From contig DASZTL010000021.1 of assembly GCA_035548055.1 (NCBI GenBank), forward strand, positions 1 through 9,091: a stretch of 9,091 nucleotides of DNA, written 5' to 3'. The position numbers were made by a program, and so were the translations under genes. Below are positions 1 to 7,706 of the stretch, in pieces. The notes under the pieces were generated by a model. The model made no database searches, was not told the DNA's origin, and worked only from the letters and a program-made list of their open reading frames with translations. Origin of the DNA: DASZTV01 sp035548055 (GTDB lineage: Bacteria > Actinomycetota > Actinomycetes > JAFAQI01). Numbering within the stretch: position 1 is the stretch's first letter; the number at the start of each line of letters is the position of its first letter.

Positions 1-52
1 CCCAAACCGCATTAGCAGTGCGGCGCCATAGACCGGACTAGGCGAAGCCTCC
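1..52 (-). tRNA. tRNA-Ser(GCU), partial (5' portion)
   Basis: The minus strand reads as the first two thirds of a serine tRNA. The acceptor 5' strand GGAGGCT starts at position 52, followed by T8 and C9. A D-arm follows with a GCC/GGC stem. The anticodon arm has a perfect 5-bp stem CCGCA/TGCGG around the 7-nt loop CTGCTAA. T33 and A37 are in place and the anticodon GCT (plus-strand 14-16) reads AGC and AGU serine codons. The sequence then enters what should be the long variable arm of a class II tRNA (TTTGGG) and is cut by the window edge. The T-arm and 3' acceptor strand are therefore missing only because the window ends. The isotype call rests on the anticodon and on resemblance to actinobacterial tRNA-Ser. 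The gene lies downstream of, and on the same strand as, the acyl-CoA synthetase. Confidence 0.93.
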
Positions 53-78
53 TCGCGACGTCACCGCCGCGCCCAGCA

Positions 79-108
79 AGACTAGTAGAGCGGCGCGACC
101 GACATGAA
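79..108 (-). promoter_or_regulatory. Candidate promoter of the tRNA-Ser gene
   Basis: On the minus strand a -35-like TTCATG (plus 103-108) is followed after 18 bp by a -10-like TAGTCT (plus 79-84), which fits the loose actinobacterial TAnnnT pattern. Transcription would start roughly 20-25 nt before the mature tRNA 5' end at 52. The elements sit entirely between the stop of the acyl-CoA synthetase and the tRNA. The -35 match is weak, so this is positional inference. Confidence 0.35.
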
Positions 109-113
109 GGTCG

Positions 114-1748
<1,635 letters not shown>

Positions 1749-1755
1749 GTTTCGT

Positions 1756-1760
1756 CTCCC
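1756..1760 (-). promoter_or_regulatory. Ribosome binding site deciding the acyl-CoA synthetase start
   Basis: The minus strand has GGGAG with 7 nt to the GTG at 1748. The same site is 19 nt from the ATG at 1736, which is too far, and no purine-rich site lies closer to that ATG. This favours the GTG start. Confidence 0.6.
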
Positions 1761-1839
1761 GGGTTGTCGCCTGAGTGACATTCTGCTGGGACAGCGCCGC
1801 CAAGGCCACACTCCTCCGCCAAGCCTCTTGTCGAAGTAC

Positions 1840-3633
1840 CTACTTGACGGTCAGCACCAAGGTGGGCGATACGGCCGCGCCGAGCCCGTGACCAGCCGCG
1901 ACGAACATCCGATACGTGTGCGTCTTGTGCTTCTTCTTCGGGTGCAGCCTGAAGGCGAACGTGCCGTCCTTGCGGATGGTCTTGGCCGGACCGTCCCGCC
2001 ATTCGCCGTGGACGAGCTGCTGCCGGACCACCTGAACGCCTTCGATCACCGGCGCTACCGCGCCGGTCAGCTTCACGTGGTGACGATGGCGCACCGTCGT
2101 CTTGGACAGATCAGCGGTGACGACAGAATGAACGACGGTCGTGGCCCTCGCCTTGTCCGCCTCGTAGCCGGGTGCGCCCTTGAACGTGACCCGAAGATCC
2201 AGCGATCGCTTGGGATGTAGCTTCACCGTCGCGCTGCCGTCGGACTCCGTCGTCACGGTGCGCTTCTTGACCCACTTCGTCTTCCCGATTCCTCGGCGGG
2301 AGATCGTCACCGTCTGCTCGCCGACGCCCTTGCTGGTGTCGGTGCGGGTGAGCACCGCGCTGACCAGCAACGGGTGCCCGTAGTCGATGTCGGCCGGCTG
2401 GGTGACCGCGAGCACGGTCGGCACCACCGGCGTGACTGCCTCCGTCGGGGCCGACGGCTCGCTGGTCCCCGCCGAGTTCGTCGCGGTGACCGTGAATGTG
2501 TACGCGGTGGCGGGGTCGAGACCCTCCACCGTGGCCGACGTCGAGGCGCCGCCGACGGTCGCCGTGATGTTGCCGGGGCTCGACGTGACCGTGTAGGTCC
2601 TCACCCGGGCCGATCCGGCGTTGCCCGGAACCCAGGACACCGTCGCCGTGGTCGGTCCGGCCGTGACGCCGAGCGCGCGTGGCGGCTTCGGTGCAGCGGT
2701 GGGCCAGGGCGTCTTGGCCGTACCGTCCGACAGCTCGTCCCACTCGAGGTCGCCGGTGCCGACGAAGCGCGACTCGTCGACGCCGCCGCTGATGCCGTTG
2801 ATCGACGCGGACGACGTGAACTGCCAGAGGTCTGCCGTGGGAGCGCAACCGGGCACGGGGTGGCAGTAGGACGCCATCCAGAGCGGGAACCGGGAGAAGG
2901 CGCCCGGATCAGCCAGCACATCGGTCCAGAAGGAGGGATAGGTGTAGAGCATCGGGGTGCGATGGGTGACTGTGCGCAGCCGGTAGAGGAAGATCTGCGC
3001 CCACGTCACCAGGTCCGCTCTGGGCAGTCCACCCGTCACCTCGAGGTCCAGGACGGGAGGCAGCGTCGCCGGGGTGTCGACCTCGCCGATCAGCTTCGCG
3101 AAGTAGTTGGCCTGCGCGACCGCGGTGGACTTCAGCGGATATGCCGGACGCGCGAAGTGATACGACCCGCGTACCAGGCCCGCGTCCTCGACGCCCTGGT
3201 AGTCGTCGGCGAAGAAGGGGTTCTTGTACGTCGTCGACTCGCTCGCCTTGACGATGGCGAACTCCATCCCGTCCTTGGCGACGGCGTTCCAGTTGATCGG
3301 CTTGCCCTCCGGGTAGGCCGCAGTCGCCGGGTGCTGGTAGGACGCGACGTCGGGGCCGCTGATCGGGCCGCTCACCGTCGAGGTGGCGGTCGCAGTGGCG
3401 GTCGCGGTGGCCGTCGCGGTGGCTGTCGCGGTCGGTGAGCCGGTCCCGGTGGCCGTCGCGGTCGGAGTCTCGCTCGGCGTGGGCGACTCGCTCGCCGCAT
3501 GGGTCGTGGTCGGTGTCGGGGTCGGCGATGAGGGGCAGAGCAGACAGGCGGCCTCGCCCATCGCGGGCGCGATGGTGACCTGACCCGTGACGAGGGCGAG
3601 GGTGACTCCGAGGACGAGCCTTGCTCGGTGCAT
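1840..3633 (-). CDS. Secreted GH25 lysozyme (muramidase) with Fn3 and tandem C-terminal modules
   Basis: This 597-aa exported enzyme should cleave the MurNAc-GlcNAc bond of peptidoglycan. Residues 1-29 look like a Sec signal peptide (MHRAR, a hydrophobic core, then Ala-rich). Residues 35-87 form a Pro/Ser/Thr then Thr-Ala linker. The GH25 domain spans about 91-292: PDVASYQ with D95, PPVLDLEVT with the catalytic pair D196/E198, LWMASY, and a closing LWQFTSS...GGVDESRF. An Fn3 domain follows (about 316-402), then two related Ig-like modules (about 405-597). The ATG at 3633 is chosen because it directly precedes the signal peptide and GGAG lies 10 nt upstream. The open frame runs further upstream, but that part overlaps the divergent marR gene and is not protein-like. 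Likely roles are cell-wall remodelling or lysis of competitors. The GH25 assignment is firm; the C-terminal module family is inferred. Confidence 0.93.
   Translation of the reverse strand: MHRARLVLGVTLALVTGQVTIAPAMGEAACLLCPSSPTPTPTTTHAASESPTPSETPTATATGTGSPTATATATATATATATATSTVSGPISGPDVASYQHPATAAYPEGKPINWNAVAKDGMEFAIVKASESTTYKNPFFADDYQGVEDAGLVRGSYHFARPAYPLKSTAVAQANYFAKLIGEVDTPATLPPVLDLEVTGGLPRADLVTWAQIFLYRLRTVTHRTPMLYTYPSFWTDVLADPGAFSRFPLWMASYCHPVPGCAPTADLWQFTSSASINGISGGVDESRFVGTGDLEWDELSDGTAKTPWPTAAPKPPRALGVTAGPTTATVSWVPGNAGSARVRTYTVTSSPGNITATVGGASTSATVEGLDPATAYTFTVTATNSAGTSEPSAPTEAVTPVVPTVLAVTQPADIDYGHPLLVSAVLTRTDTSKGVGEQTVTISRRGIGKTKWVKKRTVTTESDGSATVKLHPKRSLDLRVTFKGAPGYEADKARATTVVHSVVTADLSKTTVRHRHHVKLTGAVAPVIEGVQVVRQQLVHGEWRDGPAKTIRKDGTFAFRLHPKKKHKTHTYRMFVAAGHGLGAAVSPTLVLTVK
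3377..3436. repeat. 12-bp tandem repeat encoding the (Thr-Ala)n linker
   Basis: Five consecutive 12-bp units of the type GTCGCGGTGGCC on the plus strand begin at 3377, 3389, 3401, 3413 and 3425. The middle three are near identical and the outer ones degenerate. They encode the Thr-Ala run of the GH25 linker on the minus strand. The unit is a multiple of three, so gain or loss of copies would change linker length by four residues without breaking the frame. Confidence 0.8.
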
Positions 3634-3741
3634 GCGCAGGCGACTCCGGCGTGGGGAAGAAAGCAGGAAGTGTCCGATTTTAGGGCGTGAGCGCAACGGC
3701 TCCTGGGCGGACGCGCAGGCGGAGCTCGAACCTTCGATGAT

Positions 3742-3754
3742 CAAAACGGTTTTG
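3742..3754. promoter_or_regulatory. Perfect palindrome, candidate MarR operator
   Basis: CAAAACGGTTTTG is a perfect inverted repeat of 6-bp arms around a single G. It sits in the 154-bp AT-richer gap between the divergent GH25 and marR genes and overlaps the candidate marR -35 element. MarR-family repressors commonly bind such palindromes in their own promoter. The assignment to this regulator is inference from position and symmetry. It could also affect the divergent GH25 gene. Confidence 0.4.
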
Positions 3755-3779
3755 TTGTACGAAGCAATTAGAGTAACCT
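3752..3779 (+). promoter_or_regulatory. Candidate promoter for the marR-MFS operon
   Basis: TTGTTG (3752-3757) and TAACCT (3774-3779) are separated by 16 bp, giving a plausible -35/-10 pair of the TTGnnn/TAnnnT type. Transcription would begin close to the GTG at 3788. There is no Shine-Dalgarno sequence before that codon, consistent with a leaderless or near-leaderless mRNA, which is common in actinobacteria. An overlapping -10 alternative is TAGAGT (3769-3774). Confidence 0.4.
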
Positions 3780-3787
3780 CGTCTCTC

Positions 3788-4261
3788 GTGAGCACGCCGA
3801 CCGATACGCCGCTGATGTCAACAGCGGCCGACCTGCTCTCGGCGTTACGGACCGTGATGAAGCGGCTCGAGCGCACTCCGGTCCCGGCGGCCGACGCCGC
3901 CACGGAAGAGAAGTGGCGGGACGCGCCGCCGGCGCCACGCCACATCGCGGCGCTGATGCAGATCGTCAGCGACGAGGGCATGAGCGTCAGCACGCTCGCC
4001 AGCCGGCTCGGGATCTCGCTCGCGACCGCGAGCCAGGTCGTGACGGACCTCGAGGACGGCGGGCTCGTCCAGCGGGTCGAAGACGCGGCGGACCGGCGCC
4101 GGACGCTCATCACGGTTGCGACCAACCACCGCGCCTTGGCGCAAACCATCCTCGACACCCGGCTGCGCCCGGTGCAGCGCGCGCTCGACCGGATGAAGCC
4201 GGCGGAGCAGCGCGCGGTCGTACGCGGCCTCCAACTGATCGCAGAAGAACTAGAGAGCTAA
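3788..4261 (+). CDS. MarR-family transcriptional regulator
   Basis: This 157-aa protein is a small dimeric winged-helix DNA-binding regulator of the MarR family, usually a repressor released by phenolic or toxic ligands. The core winged helix is visible: SVSTLASRLGISLATASQVV (about 67-86) as helix-turn-helix, then DLEDGGLVQR and the wing DAADRRRTLITV (99-110). Flanking helices (about 11-30 and 114-155) would form the dimer interface. The GTG at 3788 is chosen because translation further upstream is not protein-like and a promoter lies just before it. The ATG at 3815 is an alternative that would shorten the N-terminus by nine residues. Neither has a ribosome binding site. It precedes the MFS exporter by 5 bp, so it very likely controls that pump. 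The ligand is unknown. Confidence 0.9.
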   Translation: MSTPTDTPLMSTAADLLSALRTVMKRLERTPVPAADAATEEKWRDAPPAPRHIAALMQIVSDEGMSVSTLASRLGISLATASQVVTDLEDGGLVQRVEDAADRRRTLITVATNHRALAQTILDTRLRPVQRALDRMKPAEQRAVVRGLQLIAEELES

Positions 4262-4266
4262 CCCCA

Positions 4267-6039
4267 GTGCCATTTGACCTGACCCCGCGCCAGATCCGGC
4301 TGGTTTTCGTCGGCCTGATCCTCGGCATGTTCCTCGCCGCCCTCGACCAGACGGTCGTGGCCACCGCCCTGCCGACCATCGTCGGCGACCTCGGCGGCCT
4401 GAACCACCTGTCCTGGGTGGTGACGTCCTACATCCTCGCCTCGACGGTGACGGTCCCGCTGTGGGGCAAGCTCGGCGACCTCTACGGTCGCAAGGCGTTC
4501 TTCCAGGCTGCGATCGTCATCTTCCTCGTCGGGTCCGCACTCTCAGGCGCAGCGCAGAACCTGGACGGGCTGATCGCATTCCGAGCCATCCAGGGCCTTG
4601 GCGCGGGTGGCCTCATCGTCGGTGCGCAGGCCATCATCGGCGACGTCGTGCCGCCGGCCGACCGCGGCCGCTACACCGGGCTGATCGGCTCGGCGTTCGC
4701 GGTCGCGAGCGTGGCCGGGCCGCTCATCGGCGGCTTCTTCACCGAGTCGCTGAGCTGGCGATGGGTGTTCTACATCAACTTGCCGATCGGCGCCGTCGCG
4801 ATGGTGGCGGTCGCCGCCTTCCTGCACGGTCACATCTCCAAGGTCGACCACAAGATCGACTACCTGGGCGCGGCCATCCTGTCCGCCGCCGCCACGGCAC
4901 TGATCTTGATGCTGACCTGGGGCGGCGTGAGCTACGCCTGGGGCTCCCCGATGATCGTCGGGCTCGGGATCGGCACCGTGGTACTGATCGGGTTCTTCAT
5001 CAGCGTCGAGCAACGCGCGAGTGAGCCGATCGTCCCGCTCAACCTCTTCCGGAACTCCACCTTCCGGACCTCGTTCATCACCGGCGGCACGCTCGGCTTC
5101 GCAATGTTCGGGGCCTTGACCTTCCTGCCGTTGTTCCTGCAGATCGTGCATGGGGCCTCCCCCACCGACTCTGGTCTCGAGCTTGCCCCGATCATGGCGT
5201 TCGTCCTGCTGATGTCGATCTACAGCGGACGGCGGATCAGCGCGACCGGCACCTACCGCCGGTTCCCGATCGCCGGCACGGTGATCATGTTGGTCTCGTT
5301 GCTGCTCTTCAGCCAGCTCAGCGCGAGTACGCCGTTCTGGCAGATCGTCATCTACATGGCCCTGATGGGCATCGGCATGGGGATGACGATGCAGGTTCTC
5401 CTCCTCGTCTCCCAGAATGCGGTGGAGTACCAGGAGCTCGGCGTCGCGACCTCGCTCGCCGCGTTCGGCCGTTCGATCGGCGGTGCTGTCGGCGTGGCTG
5501 TGGGCGGCACGATCCTGTCCAACCAGCTGGCCCACCACATCACGGCCCAGCTCGCGAAGATTCCTGCGAGCTACCAGCACAACCCGTTGTTCACGGCCGC
5601 GATCACCAAGGTGAAGACCGGCGACGTGACGGCGAGCCCGGCCGCCATCCAGGCGATGCCGGCCGTGGTGCAGCATGCGGTCAAGGTCGGGTTCAGCGAC
5701 GCACTGCACGTGGTGTTCCTCGCCTCCGTTCCGGTGGCCGCGCTCGGTGTGATCGGTGCGCTGCTCCTCAAGGAGGTCCCGTTGCGGTCGGGCTACCTGC
5801 CCGCCGAGGACGGCGCAACCCTCGACGAGGGGCTCGAAGTCGCCGAGGCGGTCGGTATGGTCCCGGACCAAGAGTCGCCGGGACGGCTCGTGACGCAGCC
5901 CGCGGCCAAGAAGACCGCCGCCAAGAAGGCGGCGCCGCCGCGAAAGACGGCATCCGGGAAGCAGACCACGGCCGCCGCCAAGAAGACCGCGGCGAAGTCG
6001 GCGGCACCCGCGAAGAAGACCGCGGCGCGTACCCGCTAG
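4267..6039 (+). CDS. MFS drug:H+ antiporter, DHA2 (14-TM) family, with Lys/Ala-rich C-terminal tail
   Basis: This 590-aa inner-membrane exporter probably uses the proton gradient to expel toxic compounds. DHA2 signatures are visible: LDQTVVATALPTI (26-38, motif D1), GKLGDLYGRKAFF (67-79, motif A), RAIQGLGAGG (106-115, motif B) and the antiporter motif C region GPLIGGFF (151-158) leading to SWRWVFYINLPIG. About fourteen hydrophobic segments extend to about residue 502, with the usual loop (about 418-475) before the last one. Residues 546-590 are an unusual tail with AAKKTAA at 546-552 and 570-576 and AKKTAA at 582-587, resembling histone-H1-like tails. GTG 4267 fits because it directly precedes the first TM helix and the frame upstream overlaps marR. 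The ribosome binding site is weak, suggesting translational coupling with marR, which stops 5 bp earlier. Substrate cannot be told from sequence. Confidence 0.93.
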   Translation: MPFDLTPRQIRLVFVGLILGMFLAALDQTVVATALPTIVGDLGGLNHLSWVVTSYILASTVTVPLWGKLGDLYGRKAFFQAAIVIFLVGSALSGAAQNLDGLIAFRAIQGLGAGGLIVGAQAIIGDVVPPADRGRYTGLIGSAFAVASVAGPLIGGFFTESLSWRWVFYINLPIGAVAMVAVAAFLHGHISKVDHKIDYLGAAILSAAATALILMLTWGGVSYAWGSPMIVGLGIGTVVLIGFFISVEQRASEPIVPLNLFRNSTFRTSFITGGTLGFAMFGALTFLPLFLQIVHGASPTDSGLELAPIMAFVLLMSIYSGRRISATGTYRRFPIAGTVIMLVSLLLFSQLSASTPFWQIVIYMALMGIGMGMTMQVLLLVSQNAVEYQELGVATSLAAFGRSIGGAVGVAVGGTILSNQLAHHITAQLAKIPASYQHNPLFTAAITKVKTGDVTASPAAIQAMPAVVQHAVKVGFSDALHVVFLASVPVAALGVIGALLLKEVPLRSGYLPAEDGATLDEGLEVAEAVGMVPDQESPGRLVTQPAAKKTAAKKAAPPRKTASGKQTTAAAKKTAAKSAAPAKKTAARTR

Positions 6040-6048
6040 ATCGCCACC

Positions 6049-7695
6049 TCAGGTGCGGTCAAGGGCGTCCCGCACTCGGGCTCTCGCCTCAGAGGGTCCG
6101 TCGGCGGACACGGCAGCAGTCGCGTACCGCACGCAGTCGTCGTAGCTGTGCCGCGCCAGCGTCGCCCGTACGTCGGGCAGCACGCGGGCTGTCATCGACA
6201 ACGCTCCGGCACCGAGCCCGACCAGCACCAGTGCAAGCATCGGATCGCTGGGCGCCTCGCCACACACCGTCACGGGTCGGCCCGCGACCGCCCCGGCGCG
6301 AAGCACCGTGGCGACGAGGTCGAGAAAGGCGGGCTGCCACGGGTCGAGCAGATCGGCGAGCTCGCCATCCGCCCGGTCGGTCGCGAACGTGTACTGAGCG
6401 AGGTCGTTGCTTCCGACCGACACGAAGTCCACGACTCGCAACATGTCGGCCGCACGCAGCGCCGCGGCGGGCACCTCGACCATGACGCCCGCCGTGGCGA
6501 TCCCGTGCTCACGGCACTGCGCGGCAAACCACGCCGCCTCCGCCGTCGTCGCCACCATCGGAGCCATCACCCGTACCGGCGTCTTCGAGCCGCGCGACGC
6601 CATCGCGATCGCCGTCAGCTGGTCGGTGAGCAGCTCGACGTGCCGGCGGGCCACCCGCAGCCCGCGCACCCCGAGGGCAGGGTTGGGCTGGTCGCCGAGG
6701 CGCACGTACGGCGCCGGCTTGTCGGCGCCGATGTCGAGCGTGCGCACAGTGACCTCGCGGGTCCCGAACGCGTCGAACACCTCGCGGTAGGCAGCCGACT
6801 GCTCTGCGACCGTGGGTGGCTCGTCCCGATCCAGGAAGGCGAACTCGGTACGGAAGACGCCGACCCCCTCCGCGCCGTTGGCCAGCGCCTCGCCGGCGTC
6901 CCCGACCCCACCCACCGCGGCGAGCAGGCGCACCGGCCGACCGTCGCGGGTGCGACCAGGGCCCTGCACCACCTCGGCAGTCGGCTCGGGCACCGGCACG
7001 GCCGCACCGAGAGTGTCCGAGTCGGGATCCGCGGTGACCTCGCCGACGCCGCCGTCGACCATCACGCGCTGGCCGCTACGAAGCGAGGCGACACCAGGAC
7101 AGGCGACAACCGCGGGTATTCCCAGGGACTTCGCAAGCACCGCCGTGTGGCTGGTCGGGCCGCCGCGCTCGGTGACGATCCCGAGCACCCGGTGTGGGTC
7201 GAGGCCGGCGGTCACTGCGGGCGAGAGGTCGCGCGCGACCAGCACGAAGGGCTGGCCCGGGTCGGGAATGCCCGGCGCCGGCTCGCCCAGCAGCCGCGCC
7301 ACGACCCGGTCCCGGATGTCGTCCAGCTCAGCCCGGTCGGGTACGGCGCGCATCGGGTCCGCGGCCCGCATGTCCCGGTACGCCGCGAAGGCTTCCCATG
7401 CTGCGCGAGGCGCAGCCCGCCCGGTGCTGACCAGCTGACCGGCGAGTGCAGTGAGCGATGGGTCGCGGGCGATCCGCGCCTGCCGCACCAGCACCGCACC
7501 CGACGCCCCGGCCCGCGACGCCAGCGCTTCCAGCTCACCGCCGACCGCCTCGAACGCGTCGACCGCGCGCCCGGTCTCGACCGTCACGTCGACCGGAGCA
7601 CCATCGCGTGGTGGCAACACCGGCCCATGGACCCGGGCCACCGGACCGACGGCCACGCCGGCGCTTACGCCGATCCCGGCGTACGTGGACGGCAA
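6049..7695 (-). CDS. ptsI: Phosphoenolpyruvate-protein phosphotransferase (PTS enzyme I)
   Basis: This 548-aa cytosolic enzyme takes phosphate from PEP on a histidine and passes it to HPr, the first step of the sugar phosphotransferase system. In order: an N-terminal HPr-binding helical region (about 1-140); the swivelling phosphohistidine domain with GGPTSHTAVLAKSLGIPAV (178-196, active-site H183); and the PEP-binding barrel with FRTEF (R282), RTLDIGADKP (R318), MVEVPAA (E407), GSNDLAQYT (N430/D431) and the acid catalyst in VCGEAPSD (C478). All key residues of the family are present, so it should be active. The start is the TTG at 7695, giving MPSTYAGIGVSAG, since no ATG or GTG lies nearby and the frame upstream overlaps the PAP2 gene. 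The only ribosome-binding hint is a weak AGG. It starts 11 bp after the PAP2 stop. No HPr or enzyme II gene is in the window. Confidence 0.93.
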   Translation of the reverse strand: MPSTYAGIGVSAGVAVGPVARVHGPVLPPRDGAPVDVTVETGRAVDAFEAVGGELEALASRAGASGAVLVRQARIARDPSLTALAGQLVSTGRAAPRAAWEAFAAYRDMRAADPMRAVPDRAELDDIRDRVVARLLGEPAPGIPDPGQPFVLVARDLSPAVTAGLDPHRVLGIVTERGGPTSHTAVLAKSLGIPAVVACPGVASLRSGQRVMVDGGVGEVTADPDSDTLGAAVPVPEPTAEVVQGPGRTRDGRPVRLLAAVGGVGDAGEALANGAEGVGVFRTEFAFLDRDEPPTVAEQSAAYREVFDAFGTREVTVRTLDIGADKPAPYVRLGDQPNPALGVRGLRVARRHVELLTDQLTAIAMASRGSKTPVRVMAPMVATTAEAAWFAAQCREHGIATAGVMVEVPAAALRAADMLRVVDFVSVGSNDLAQYTFATDRADGELADLLDPWQPAFLDLVATVLRAGAVAGRPVTVCGEAPSDPMLALVLVGLGAGALSMTARVLPDVRATLARHSYDDCVRYATAAVSADGPSEARARVRDALDRT

Positions 7696-7706
7696 GAGGT
7701 GCCTGG

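Noticed and set aside
60..100. GC-rich inverted repeat (CGCCGC...GCGGCG) after the acyl-CoA synthetase, as a terminator
   Set aside because: There are only 6 bp of stem with a loop of about 19 nt and no T-run, and it overlaps the candidate tRNA promoter region.
3532..3549. Possible lipobox around Cys30 or Cys33 of the GH25 protein
   Set aside because: The residues before the cysteines (EAAC, CLLC) do not fit a lipobox, lacking Leu/Val at -3 with a small residue at -1. A plain Sec signal peptide fits better.
3634..4158. N-terminal extension of the GH25 reading frame upstream of the ATG at 3633
   Set aside because: It would place 175 non-protein-like residues before a clear signal peptide and overlap the marR gene antisense.
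4543..5871. Long minus-strand open frame (442 codons) opposite the MFS exporter
   Set aside because: Its Arg/Asp/His-rich composition has no domain or hydrophobic pattern. The plus strand encodes an unambiguous transporter.
6045..6055. CACCTCAGGTG inverted repeat between the convergent MFS and ptsI stops, as a bidirectional terminator
   Set aside because: The arms are 5 bp around a single base, too tight for a hairpin loop, and no T-tract follows on either strand.
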